From assembly GCA_021804305.1 (NCBI GenBank), contig JAJZKF010000003.1, positions 1 to 17,157 of the forward strand: DNA of 17,157 bases, in the 5' to 3' direction. The stretch is from Microcaldota archaeon (GTDB lineage Archaea > Micrarchaeota > Micrarchaeia > Micrarchaeales > CABMGC01). Below the pieces are notes generated by a model. That model was given only the letters and a program-made list of their open reading frames with translations, was not told where the DNA came from and ran no database searches. Positions within the stretch are counted from its first letter, which is position 1, and each line of letters begins with the position of its first letter. Both the position numbers and the translations under genes were made by a program. Shown one piece after another: positions 1 through 7,265 of the stretch.

Positions 1-101
1 ACGTCGCTTACGAGTGCCTTTACGGACTTGTACTTATGCACCTTTCCAGTCCTAAGCTCCTCAAGCCCTATATCCAAGCCGGTAACCTTCTTTTTCTTCA
101 T
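1..101 (-). CDS. Antitoxin-like small protein, 3' end outside window (partial)
   Basis: An open frame on the minus strand runs from an ATG at 101 off the left edge, giving 34 residues that begin MKKKKVTGLDIGLEEL and continue with a KVHKYKSVKALV segment. The pattern 'hydrophobic-x-x-G-x-x-x-x-x-x-G-x-x-x-x-[FY]-x-S-hydrophobic-x-x-L' resembles short archaeal antitoxins of type II toxin-antitoxin pairs, but the fragment is too short to assign a family. The frame stays open upstream towards the tRNA without another ATG, so this ATG is the likely start. There is no clear Shine-Dalgarno sequence. It follows the tRNA-Glu on the same strand. It could instead be the N-terminus of an unrelated basic protein; the toxin partner, if any, lies outside the window. 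Confidence 0.35.
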   Translation of the reverse strand, partial: MKKKKVTGLDIGLEELRTGKVHKYKSVKALVSD

Positions 102-149
102 GGCATTGACTAGAGAACTGAACCCGAGTTTGTCGTCGAAAATTTGGTT

Positions 150-224
150 TGCTCCCACCGGGATTTGAACCCGGGTCGCAGCCGTGAGAGGGCTGCGTCC
201 TTGACCGGACTAGACGATAGGAGC
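150..224 (-). tRNA. tRNA-Glu (anticodon CTC)
   Basis: The minus strand folds into a full cloverleaf of 75 nt. The acceptor stem pairs GCTCCTA with TGGGAGC, the D arm is GTCT...AGGAC, and the anticodon stem CAGCC/GGCTG closes the loop CTCTCAC with anticodon CTC (plus-strand 186-188). The T arm carries GGTTCAAATCC. The discriminator base is A and no CCA is encoded, as is common in archaea. No intron is seen. A TATA-like element (minus-strand GATATAAGAA, about 252-261) lies some 30 bp upstream and is shared with the divergent rfcL promoter. Confidence 0.95.
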
Positions 225-251
225 ATGAGCATATCTGTTATGCCCCACATA

Positions 252-261
252 TTCTTATATC
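252..261. promoter_or_regulatory. Shared TATA core for tRNA-Glu (-) and rfcL (+)
   Basis: The sequence TTCTTATATC reads as a TATA box on both strands. Its centre is about 30 bp from the tRNA-Glu 5' end on the minus strand and about 35 bp from the rfcL ATG on the plus strand, which fits archaeal TBP spacing for both. This is a prediction from spacing only. Confidence 0.5.
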
Positions 262-291
262 TCTTGGCATCCCAAGAGACTTGCCGATTTT

Positions 292-1521
292 ATGTTATGC
301 GATAAGTACACTCCTTTCACATTAAATGGGCTTATCGGTAACAGGGACTCCGTGGCAGGGCTGCAGCAATTCGGGTTGGATGTGCTCTCAGGTAAGATAT
401 CAAGGCCTGTCATGATCTATGGTCCTCCAGGCACGGGCAAGACGGCTGCAGCAAGGGCGATAGCCTACTCAAACGGCTTCGAGCTTCTGGAGCTGAACTC
501 AAGCGACTACAGGGATGCGGAGACCATAAAGAGGAAGGTGCTCCCGGCAAGCCGCACGTGCGGTCTCTTCAACAAGAGGATACTTATCGTCTTCGACGAG
601 ATAGACGAATTGTCGGCAAAGTTCGACCAGGGGGCCGAAAGAGCGATAGTACAGCTGATCAACAGCTCAAAGCAGCCCGTGATCTTTACGGCAAACGATT
701 ATTGGAATAGGAAGATCGCCTTTCTGAGGAATTATGTTGAGAAATCCGAATTCAAGAGGGTGAACAGGTATGAGGTGGCCGAACTGCTGCACAAGATTGC
801 TGGCAAGGAGGGGAAGGAAGTGGCCAGTGAGGTAATAGACGAGATAGCTAGAAGGTGCAACGGAGACGTCCGCGCGGCGCTAAATGACCTTGAGATGATG
901 TTCGATGCAAAGCCCGAGATGATCGGCTCGCTTTCAATGCGCGACAGGAAGATGGAAATATTCTCGGTGCTTGACAAGATATTCCTCTCCGCGAATTTTG
1001 ACACCCCAAGATACGCGGCGATAAGCAGCGATGTGGACATGGGCATGCTGATAAACTGGATAGACGAGAATATACCGACCAGGTATAGGTCAGTCGCAGA
1101 GATCAGCAATTCCTATTCCGCGCTGTCCAAGGCGAGCATGTTTTACGAGAACGCCTCAAGGACGGGGTACTACGGCTACATGAGATACGCGTCAGCGCTT
1201 ATGTCCTCCGGAGTCTCCATATCCAATACAGGGGATGTCAGCATGATAAACAGGTACAGCTTCCCGGCAAACATACAGTATATGAGCAGGGTAAAGAAGG
1301 GCAAGGAGGCGATAACTGCCGTGGCTGCCAAGCTGTCTGGAATACTCCATTCAAACAGGAAGGATATCGTGAGGGGGAGCCTGCCCCTTATATACGCCAT
1401 GATGAAAGCCGCAAAGAAAGAGCTCGGCGAGAGCGAAGTGATGGCCTTTATGTCAAGGAGCTTCAATCTCGGGGAGAAGGATATAGAATCGCTTTCCGAG
1501 TACTACAAATTCACGATGTGA
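292..1521 (+). CDS. rfcL: Replication factor C large subunit (clamp loader)
   Basis: AAA+ ATPase of the archaeal clamp loader; with RfcS it opens the PCNA sliding clamp and loads it at primer-template junctions. Of 409 residues, the first 200 or so are the AAA+ core: Walker A GPPGTGKT at 44-51, Walker B LIVFDEID at 98-105, sensor-1-like TAND at 133-136, and the sensor-2 region GDVRAALNDL at 191-200. The N-terminus (MLCDKYTPFTLNGLIGN) matches the family's usual start, which supports the ATG at 292. The remainder is the helical collar domain. The protein ends SLSEYYKFTM and shows no obvious QxxLxxFF PCNA-binding box at the extreme C-terminus, where many RfcL proteins have one. It is divergent from tRNA-Glu and its stop codon directly abuts the pheT stop. 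Confidence 0.95.
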   Translation: MLCDKYTPFTLNGLIGNRDSVAGLQQFGLDVLSGKISRPVMIYGPPGTGKTAAARAIAYSNGFELLELNSSDYRDAETIKRKVLPASRTCGLFNKRILIVFDEIDELSAKFDQGAERAIVQLINSSKQPVIFTANDYWNRKIAFLRNYVEKSEFKRVNRYEVAELLHKIAGKEGKEVASEVIDEIARRCNGDVRAALNDLEMMFDAKPEMIGSLSMRDRKMEIFSVLDKIFLSANFDTPRYAAISSDVDMGMLINWIDENIPTRYRSVAEISNSYSALSKASMFYENASRTGYYGYMRYASALMSSGVSISNTGDVSMINRYSFPANIQYMSRVKKGKEAITAVAAKLSGILHSNRKDIVRGSLPLIYAMMKAAKKELGESEVMAFMSRSFNLGEKDIESLSEYYKFTM

Positions 1522-3153
1522 CTATAGAATTATCTCCAGTGCAGCGGTTGCCTCCTCTATTCCAAAATTGTTAAGCACTTCCGGATGCAGCTCCCCGAGG
1601 AGTCCCGCTTCCTTTCCGCGGACGAGTATGCTAGCGCACCTTCCCGGTATGAAACTCCTGTGATCCAGCCTCTTCAGGCCGTATGCGATGCCGAGTTCGC
1701 CTGCCAGCGCCTCGAAGACCGACTTGATGCTGTTAAAGTTTGACTTCGGGTCGGTCGAGACCGCCGCCAGCCTGTATTCCTCAGAGGCTTTCCTGCCTTT
1801 CATCGCAAATGCCATGTCGAGCTCGAATGCCTCGAGTGGGCTCCTTTCATTAAGCGAGAGCGAGATGTTCTTTAGCAGCGAGGGCATTATCCATGTGCGC
1901 ATGATCGTTATGGCCTCGGACTTAGGGTTCTTTATCCGCACCGCAGAGCCGTCTGGTTCAAGCCTCATTTTAGTAAAGTTGAGAGCGTCGTTGGAGAGGT
2001 ATGAGTTCATCATCTGGGTGAATCCCAGCCCTATCATGCCTTCCTCGGCCCTCGACCTGAATATCGTCAGCGGATCCAGGCTCCCCTGCTGAACCGACCT
2101 TACCGGAACAGGTCTTATATAATCGTAGCCGTAGGCTATCGCCAGGTCCTCTATGACATCCTGGTCGTTCAGCACGTCGAATCTATATGCCGGCACGGTA
2201 AACTTCATGTAGCTTCCCGTATAGGAGACCGCGTAACCCATCTTGCCCCCGAGGGTTGCGGCGTTGTTCGCACCTATCTTTACCCCGAGGTCGCCCTCTA
2301 TCGCGGCTATGGGAACAACGATATCATCCTGCGACATCTGCGGCGTGAGCACGGCCCTCTTGCCATAGTTGACCTGCACCCTGCTTATCTCGCCTCCCAT
2401 GTCGATGAAGTTCGCCGCCAGGAGGTCTGCAGTCTTGTTTATCAGGTACTCCGACGTCCCAGTTACGTCAATAAGGAGGTCCTTGGTGGATTTGGTGACC
2501 CTGGTGCGCTCCGAGTTTATTATCGGTATAAAGGCAAGTGTGCCGTTCGAGTCCTTCAGTGCCGGATACTGGCGTTTCCCCGCTCCCGTAATGGCACCGG
2601 CGTACCTCCTTCCCTTTTCCGTATCCTCGAGTATCTCCTTATAGCTGAGCTCTTTATCGCATCCGAGGGGCCTGAATGCCTCATCCCCATAGGCGTCGTA
2701 CTCAAGCTGCCCGGAGACGAAGTCGAGATTGTGCATGCCCACCGCTATCTTCCTCCTTGCCCTTCCAAAGGTATCGCTGAATTTATCGACAGATGCAAGG
2801 AAATCGGCCAATGAGTCATCGTCGAGCTTAAGCCCCCGGGCCACAAGGCCGGCGATGTATGGCCTTACGCTGCCAACGCTGCTTCCGACGTTTATCGAGA
2901 TTGCGGGATCGCCGCCCTTTACTGCGTACCTGACCTTCCTGGTTCTGTGCACGAAGTGCCTGATGGCCCTCGACAGCCCGACAGTCCATATCAGGTCAGG
3001 GCGGTTTGAGGTTACCTCAACGCTTATCCGGCTGTCGTTTATGCTCTCCACATTGAGGCCAAGTTTGGAGAGCTGGGCCTCAAGGCTCTTGTCGGTTGTC
3101 TTTCCTTCCAGCAGCCTTGCGAGGTATCTTTTGTTAATCGTGATTACAGGCAT
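1522..3153 (-). CDS. pheT: Phenylalanyl-tRNA synthetase beta subunit
   Basis: Beta subunit of the heterotetrameric enzyme that charges tRNA-Phe; it supplies the editing (B3/B4) and structural domains. At 543 residues it has the short archaeal/eukaryotic architecture without the bacterial N-terminal tRNA-binding extension. Visible segments: TSNRPDL at 48-54, the B3/4 region at about 95-260 with RRKIAVGMHNLD (133-144) and the INSERTRVTKST block (212-223) followed by LIDVTGT, the B5 domain at about 275-345 ending in VPAYRFDVLNDQDVIEDLAIAYGY-like sequence (320-343), and a catalytic-like module to the C-terminus. The ATG at 3153 lies 9 bp after the pheS stop, so the two are cotranscribed. Convergent with rfcL with no intergenic base. 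Confidence 0.96.
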   Translation of the reverse strand: MPVITINKRYLARLLEGKTTDKSLEAQLSKLGLNVESINDSRISVEVTSNRPDLIWTVGLSRAIRHFVHRTRKVRYAVKGGDPAISINVGSSVGSVRPYIAGLVARGLKLDDDSLADFLASVDKFSDTFGRARRKIAVGMHNLDFVSGQLEYDAYGDEAFRPLGCDKELSYKEILEDTEKGRRYAGAITGAGKRQYPALKDSNGTLAFIPIINSERTRVTKSTKDLLIDVTGTSEYLINKTADLLAANFIDMGGEISRVQVNYGKRAVLTPQMSQDDIVVPIAAIEGDLGVKIGANNAATLGGKMGYAVSYTGSYMKFTVPAYRFDVLNDQDVIEDLAIAYGYDYIRPVPVRSVQQGSLDPLTIFRSRAEEGMIGLGFTQMMNSYLSNDALNFTKMRLEPDGSAVRIKNPKSEAITIMRTWIMPSLLKNISLSLNERSPLEAFELDMAFAMKGRKASEEYRLAAVSTDPKSNFNSIKSVFEALAGELGIAYGLKRLDHRSFIPGRCASILVRGKEAGLLGELHPEVLNNFGIEEATAALEIIL

Positions 3154-3162
3154 ATGACCAAC

Positions 3163-4650
3163 TTATACGATAGGCATCCTCCTGGCCCAACCCAGTCCGC
3201 CATTATAGAGCTCTGCTATGCTCTTCACCCCGGCGTTCCTTAAGAGCATGAGCCTCTCGACTCCGACGCCCCACGCTAGGACATTGATGCCTCCGCGGCG
3301 CATTCCTGTTATCTCCCTCCTTACCATCCCGGCACCTCCGATCTCTACCCACTCGCCCAGCCGCTCTGCATACGCGTATATCTCGACCCCGGGCTCGACG
3401 AACGGGAAGTAGGAGGGCTTGAACCTCAGCTCGGCTCCGAGCCAGCTATAAAGTCTTATCAGCGTATCGAAGAGGTTTGCAAACGTAAGCCCGTTTCCTA
3501 TGATTATTCCATCGCTCTGATAGAAGTCCGCAAGGTGCCTGTAGTCTATGTTCTCATTCCTGAAGATCCTACCAAGCGAGAAGAGTTTTATTGGGAGTTC
3601 GCGCTTGCTGCTCCCGGAGCCTATGCCTGAGAGGACGTCGTAGATATAACGCGCAGAAACGCTTGTCGTATGGGTTCTCAATACCGCCTCCTGGGCCGTA
3701 TCCAGGTCCCACCTGTAATGCCAGCCTTCTGTATGCGCTTCCCTTACTCGCCTCACGTACTCCTTGTTTCCAACTTCCATCTCCTCAAGTCCGGAAAGAT
3801 AGAAGGTATCCTGTGCATCCCTTGCCGGATGATCCTGCGGCTGGAAGAGCGAGTCAAAGACCCAGAAGGCGGAGTCTATTACTGGACCGGCCACCTCCCT
3901 GAAGCCATTGGAGATATACGCCCTCCTTATGCTTTCTATGTTGCGGGCCAGCGGATGCCTTCTCGCGCCTATTGCCTCCTCCACCTGCACATCGGTGTCA
4001 TAGGTCTTGAAGCTCTTTCCTTCCCACGCCCTACCCGCGATTATGCTCCTGTCAAGCGCTCCTATGCCCTCCTCGTCATTCATGTCCACGGCCCTCTCCC
4101 CAGCATCTGTCAGCGTGACCATGGAAATCCTCTGCCTTTCCTTTACCGACAACAGGCCCCTCTTAATCAGCTCCGAGACTACATTCCCGTTCTCTTTCCG
4201 GAGCCTGCCATATGAGCCTGAATCGCGGTTCAGCTCCCTGAGGACCCGCTCCCCATCAAGCCCCTTCTCCATGGCACTGACCCCCCGGTCTGAAAGCATC
4301 ACCGCACCGTTGCTGATCCTTATCAGCTCTTTGCGTTTCGCCCACTGCAGCCCTATCTGCCCGTCCTTCCCTGAGAGCTCTTTTACCAGGATAGTACCTT
4401 CCCTTAGCTTATCAAGCAGCCGTGTCTCTGGAAGCCCCTCCTTCGCATACTCCGCCCCTTCCTTGGTAAGTGTCACTTCAGACACGCCGGTCCTCGAAAT
4501 CCCGACATATCCCCGCCTGCCAAGATTCTCAAGCGCCCATAGCACCTCGTCAGTGCCGATTCCGCAGGCCTTTGTCAGCGAGTTCAAGTCTAAGGCTCCG
4601 CTCCCTTTCAGTGCACTAAGTACCAGTCTCTCGTATCTGTGCAAGGCCAT
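3163..4650 (-). CDS. pheS: Phenylalanyl-tRNA synthetase alpha subunit
   Basis: Catalytic alpha subunit, a class II synthetase. Residues 1 to about 190 hold winged-helix-like repeats typical of archaeal and eukaryotic PheS; the catalytic core follows. Motif 1 lies at about 232-262 (HPLARNIESIRRAY), motif 2 at 357-379 (FSLGRIFRNENIDYRHLADF), and motif 3 at 459-470 (AWGVGVERLMLL). The length of 495 residues is normal. The ATG at 4650 is 4 bp after the stop of the upstream membrane-protein gene and has GGGGT just before it. A TATA-like GTATATAATACG upstream is coding sequence of that neighbour and sits too close to the ATG to be a good leaderless promoter, so cotranscription with the neighbour is likely. 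Confidence 0.97.
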   Translation of the reverse strand: MALHRYERLVLSALKGSGALDLNSLTKACGIGTDEVLWALENLGRRGYVGISRTGVSEVTLTKEGAEYAKEGLPETRLLDKLREGTILVKELSGKDGQIGLQWAKRKELIRISNGAVMLSDRGVSAMEKGLDGERVLRELNRDSGSYGRLRKENGNVVSELIKRGLLSVKERQRISMVTLTDAGERAVDMNDEEGIGALDRSIIAGRAWEGKSFKTYDTDVQVEEAIGARRHPLARNIESIRRAYISNGFREVAGPVIDSAFWVFDSLFQPQDHPARDAQDTFYLSGLEEMEVGNKEYVRRVREAHTEGWHYRWDLDTAQEAVLRTHTTSVSARYIYDVLSGIGSGSSKRELPIKLFSLGRIFRNENIDYRHLADFYQSDGIIIGNGLTFANLFDTLIRLYSWLGAELRFKPSYFPFVEPGVEIYAYAERLGEWVEIGGAGMVRREITGMRRGGINVLAWGVGVERLMLLRNAGVKSIAELYNGGLGWARRMPIV

Positions 4651-4654
4651 ACCC

Positions 4655-5431
4655 CTACTGGCGTATTATATACTTGAAGTAAATGTAAGCTACGAATAAA
4701 GCGATAACCAGCACTGCAGCCGCATAAAGTGCCGAGCGGTGCCTGCTGTAAAGCCCACCGAAGTATCCAAGCACCTCTGCCTGCAGCGACTCCGTCAATG
4801 TGTAAGAGAAAGAAAAACTGGAGAGCGGCTCCTCTGTGTACCATGAGAAGACAGTCGCGTTTGCATAAGTTCCAAGGACGCTTGTCTGCGGGTAATCCGG
4901 CAGCGGATATATGGATACGATGTGCGCTCCATCCGGCACGATTATGTTGAGCCTGACGCCGCGCGGCAGCTCCTGCCCGCTGGCAGTATGCTGGAAGTTG
5001 AAGACAGTGCTGTTGAATACATACTCGAACTTTCTTGGGGCTATTTCAGTCACTGTCGTCACGTTTGACACCGAGTAGCTCATCGTCATGGTCGCCGATC
5101 CCCCGCCGCTCGCAGGAACCACCGGGCCAGGCAGGAAGGCAAAGTTATGAATGCTCCCGTGCGGATTGAGTATATGCTCTGTGATAAGCGGGCTTCCGAT
5201 GAGGGTCTGCCAGTGACTCAGCGTAAGGTTATATGCCCCCCTGGCGCTTTCATATTGGCTGATGGAGCTGTTGCTTATAAAGAGGCTCAAGATCTCCACA
5301 ACCTTTGCGCTGCTGTTTGTGCTGTTGAGTATCACTGTCGTATTCAGGAATGTTACATTATACGAGGCGAAGGCCGCGCTAAAGGACACAGTTGCAAATA
5401 TGCCGAATAGCAAGACAGAAAGCTTATTCAT
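4655..5431 (-). CDS. Secreted, C-terminally anchored protein rich in N-glycosylation sequons
   Basis: I do not recognise a family. The 258 residues begin with a signal-peptide-like segment (MNKLSVLLFGIFATVSFSAAFAS, 1-23) and end with one membrane helix at about 234-252 followed by a short basic tail (YFKYIIRQ), which predicts an extracellular domain anchored at the C-terminus. The exterior part has nine N-x-S/T sequons (N25, N30, N36, N39, N54, N68, N123, N140, N191) and is rich in Ser, Thr and beta-branched residues. It stands first in an apparent operon with pheS (4 bp gap) and pheT. That link probably reflects compact gene packing rather than shared function. A TATA-like box lies at 5461-5470. 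Confidence 0.75.
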   Translation of the reverse strand: MNKLSVLLFGIFATVSFSAAFASYNVTFLNTTVILNSTNSSAKVVEILSLFISNSSISQYESARGAYNLTLSHWQTLIGSPLITEHILNPHGSIHNFAFLPGPVVPASGGGSATMTMSYSVSNVTTVTEIAPRKFEYVFNSTVFNFQHTASGQELPRGVRLNIIVPDGAHIVSIYPLPDYPQTSVLGTYANATVFSWYTEEPLSSFSFSYTLTESLQAEVLGYFGGLYSRHRSALYAAAVLVIALFVAYIYFKYIIRQ

Positions 5432-5460
5432 GCGATCTATTTACTCCATCGCCAAACATA

Positions 5461-5470
5461 CTTTTAATAC
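5461..5470 (-). promoter_or_regulatory. TATA box of the anchored protein-pheS-pheT unit
   Basis: The minus strand reads GTATTAAAAG, centred about 34 bp upstream of the ATG at 5431, which predicts a leader of roughly 8-10 nt. No other strong promoter is seen between here and pheT. Confidence 0.4.
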
Positions 5471-5522
5471 CTTCTGTGGTGGTGGCGGCCAATCTGAATA
5501 AGCAGCCGAACGCATGCAGGAT

Positions 5523-5656
5523 CCGCAGCCTGCCTAATTGGCAGGCGCTCCTCAGAGCCCTGCGGCCAGACTGCCATCCTCCCTGCCCAGGCAAATGGCG
5601 CAAGAGGCAGCGGCGCAGCAAGAGCAGTATGCGGGCATGCGCGCCTGGCCAGTCTG
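5523..5656. ncRNA. Candidate structured RNA element (strand uncertain)
   Basis: This GC-rich stretch fills most of the 225-bp gap between two minus-strand genes. Bases 5523-5565 form a perfect three-way junction: outer helix CCGCAG (5523-5528) with CTGCGG (5560-5565), hairpin CCTGCC-TAATT-GGCAGG (5529-5545), and hairpin GCTC-CTCA-GAGC (5547-5558). Bases 5567-5656 then give three nested helices: CAGACTG (5567-5573) with CAGTCTG (5650-5656), CCAGGC (5587-5592) with GCCTGG (5643-5648), and GCGCA (5613-5617) with TGCGC (5638-5642). It starts directly after the stop codon of the 5657 gene. On the minus strand a TATA-like CCTATAAAG at about 5672-5680 predicts initiation near 5650. I found no SRP RNA, RNase P, tRNA or box C/D signature. 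It could also be a large terminator-like structure. Confidence 0.35.
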
Positions 5657-6214
5657 TTATCGCAGGAGGCGCTTTATAGGTTCCTGAGTCATGGACTTCG
5701 GGGCATAGTACGCAACCCATGAATTGCCTATGCCAATAAGCTCGACAGCACGCATGCTGGCCTCTGAGAGCGGTTGGTCGATGAAGAATTTGCCTTTAAA
5801 TCCCCATCTGCTTGTTACAAGTAGGGGGTCAGTGTAGGTCATTACCCCGAGGTGCAAGGTGAGGGTGAAACTATTGTCCCGTACTATCTCCTCGTATTTC
5901 TCCGCATCGCTGCCATAGAAGCGTAATACACTCGCATCGTATCTGACTATTGGTCTTACCTCCTCCTGCCATGCTACAAGGCAGCCCAGTTCAGGTCGCT
6001 CGACGGTCTCCATTCCCATTAAGTATTCCTGGGCAAGATGCGGCTCGATATGCCTGTCTTCCTCTATCTCGCCGACAATGTACAGTGCGGTGCCTATGCA
6101 GTTTGACCTCCTGCTGCCGCGGCACTCTTCTATCCTTGCCGCCATATCGTCGAGCGCCTGCGCCCTCCCTGACCGCGCTCGCCTTCCCGTATTGCTTCTG
6201 ACTCCAAAAGGCAT
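5657..6214 (-). CDS. Possible NlpC/P60-like cysteine hydrolase
   Basis: From the ATG at 6214 the product is 185 residues. The order of a Cys in SNCIGTALYIVG (C39), a short strand GCLVAW (77-82) and a His in LTLHLGVMTY (H121), followed by an aspartate and aromatic-rich strand (YTDPLLVTSRWG, 127-138), matches the Cys-His layout of NlpC/P60 or CHAP-type papain-like hydrolases, which cut peptide or amide bonds. The overall similarity is weak, so this is an inference from motif order. There is no signal peptide or membrane helix from this start, so it would be intracellular. The frame is open further upstream, but a TATA box at 6288-6297 predicts a transcript start near 6267, which makes the longer form unlikely; TTG at 6232 is an alternative start. 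Confidence 0.55.
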   Translation of the reverse strand: MPFGVRSNTGRRARSGRAQALDDMAARIEECRGSRRSNCIGTALYIVGEIEEDRHIEPHLAQEYLMGMETVERPELGCLVAWQEEVRPIVRYDASVLRFYGSDAEKYEEIVRDNSFTLTLHLGVMTYTDPLLVTSRWGFKGKFFIDQPLSEASMRAVELIGIGNSWVAYYAPKSMTQEPIKRLLR

Positions 6215-6287
6215 AAGCTGGTATTGCCCCAATGCCTCTTTAAGGTTTCCTAATATGCAAGCCTCCGCAGGACTCCAGCCATATACG

Positions 6288-6297
6288 CTTATATACC
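6288..6297. promoter_or_regulatory. Divergent TATA core between the 5657 gene and rpl30
   Basis: CTTATATACC on the plus strand reads GGTATATAAG on the minus strand. Predicted starts are near 6267 (minus) and 6319 (plus), leaving leaders of about 50 nt and 70 nt. It is the only good TATA element in the gap. Confidence 0.45.
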
Positions 6298-6347
6298 TTA
6301 TCGCTGATAATAAAACCTGCATAGGCCAACGGTGCCAATGTTGCAAC

Positions 6348-6404
6348 ATGGCCGTAGTGCAGGAGCAGACAGGCAAGGTCGTATTTTATGGCTGCCGAAC
6401 TTAA
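6348..6404 (+). CDS. Possible 18-residue upstream ORF overlapping the rpl30 start
   Basis: An ATG at 6348 opens an 18-codon frame (MAVVQEQTGKVVFYGCRT) that ends at TAA 6402-6404, overlapping the first 17 bases of rpl30 in another frame. It lies downstream of the predicted plus-strand transcript start, so ribosomes would meet it first. It could couple or damp rpl30 translation, or be chance. There is no clear Shine-Dalgarno sequence before it. Confidence 0.2.
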   Translation: MAVVQEQTGKVVFYGCRT

Positions 6405-6813
6405 CAACAAACTACTCGCAGTGGTAAGAGTCCGCGGCACGATTGGCGTGAGAAGGGACATAAGCGAGACGCTCTCAAGGCTCAGGCTGAAGAGGGTAAA
6501 CAACATGATATTCATATTCGGGACAAGATCGAACCTTGGCATGATAAAGAAGTGCAACGACTTCATAACGTACGGCGAGGTCGACCAGGCACTTGTAGAG
6601 AAGGTGCTGTCAAAGAAGCTCGTCAAGGTGGGCAGGGAGGACCTCTTGGCCATGGCCTCTGGGAAGAAAGTCGTTAAGGACGTGGTGGCGCTGCCGATAA
6701 GGCTGCATCCGCCAACCCATGGCTACGAGAGCACAAAGCGCGCATACAGCGTAAAAGGGTCATTGGGATACAGGGGCGCGGCAATCGGCAAGCTCATATC
6801 AAGGATGTCTTAG
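6388..6813 (+). CDS. rpl30: Large ribosomal subunit protein uL30 (L30P)
   Basis: Archaeal/eukaryotic-type L30 (L7e), a 23S rRNA-binding protein of the 50S subunit. The 141 residues carry the ferredoxin-like core signature VRVRGTIGVRRDI (13-25) with LKRVNNMIFI after it, and the long C-terminal part characteristic of archaeal L30P, ending near HPPTHGYESTKRAYSVKGSLGYRG-like sequence (106-131). ATG 6388 gives the usual short lead-in. It is followed after 11 bp by rpl15, the normal partner, but rps5, which normally precedes it, is not present; a divergent unrelated gene lies upstream instead. A leader of about 70 nt and an overlapping mini-ORF may matter for regulation. Confidence 0.95.
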   Translation: MAAELNNKLLAVVRVRGTIGVRRDISETLSRLRLKRVNNMIFIFGTRSNLGMIKKCNDFITYGEVDQALVEKVLSKKLVKVGREDLLAMASGKKVVKDVVALPIRLHPPTHGYESTKRAYSVKGSLGYRGAAIGKLISRMS

Positions 6814-6824
6814 CTGGTAATATT

Positions 6825-7226
6825 ATGGTAATAAGGATCAAGAAGAGGTCACGGAAATTCCTGGGCTCGCGGAGCTGGGGCGTTGGAAACATAAAGAACG
6901 GGAGGGGCTCGGGGGACAGGGGCGGGGTTGGCAGGGGGGGAAAAAAATCCAAGTTTACCTATACCGTAAAGTACGACAAGGATAGGATACACATTCCTGG
7001 ATTCACTCCTCCGAGGGCCGTGCCGCTTAAGGAGACTAACCTAAGCAGGATATCCGGCATTGCAGCAGGAATGACCGGAGAAAAGCCCACGGTGGAGCTT
7101 AGGGGCTATAAGGTCCTGTCAGACGGTCTACTCAGCAAACCACTTGTCGTCAAGGCAACAAACTTCTCCGAGAAGGCGATAGAGAAGATAAAGCAGGCCG
7201 GTGGCGAGGCGGTAAAGCTGGAATGA
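6825..7226 (+). CDS. rpl15: Large ribosomal subunit protein uL15 (L15P)
   Basis: 23S rRNA-binding protein of the 50S subunit. The basic, glycine-rich N-terminal tail (residues 4-42: KKRSRKFLGSRSWGVGN, then repeated RGG/GRG) threads into rRNA in known ribosomes, and the C-terminal globular part carries VELRGYKVLSDGLLSKPLVVKA (90-111) followed by the Lys-rich helix and GGEAVKLE end. At 133 residues it is slightly short for archaea. The start has GGTAAT 4 bp upstream, a typical within-operon ribosome site for this window. SecY, which normally follows L15, is absent; a glycosyltransferase comes next after 39 bp. Confidence 0.95.
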   Translation: MVIRIKKRSRKFLGSRSWGVGNIKNGRGSGDRGGVGRGGKKSKFTYTVKYDKDRIHIPGFTPPRAVPLKETNLSRISGIAAGMTGEKPTVELRGYKVLSDGLLSKPLVVKATNFSEKAIEKIKQAGGEAVKLE

Positions 7227-7265
7227 AAGGGGCTGGCAGGCATTCTGAAGCCAAGACAGGATTTT

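Noticed and set aside
3591..4215. Long plus-strand frames antisense to pheS
   Set aside because: They lie wholly within pheS, which has all class II motifs, and their composition (Arg/Pro/Ser-rich) is that of a shadow frame.
5500..5656. SRP RNA, RNase P RNA or split tRNA in the GC-rich gap
   Set aside because: No SRP domain IV loop, no RNase P conserved regions and no T-arm sequence could be found on either strand.
5424..5720. 98-codon minus-strand frame through the GC-rich gap
   Set aside because: Cys/Leu/Arg-rich low-quality sequence that reads through a predicted promoter and the structured element; no start context.
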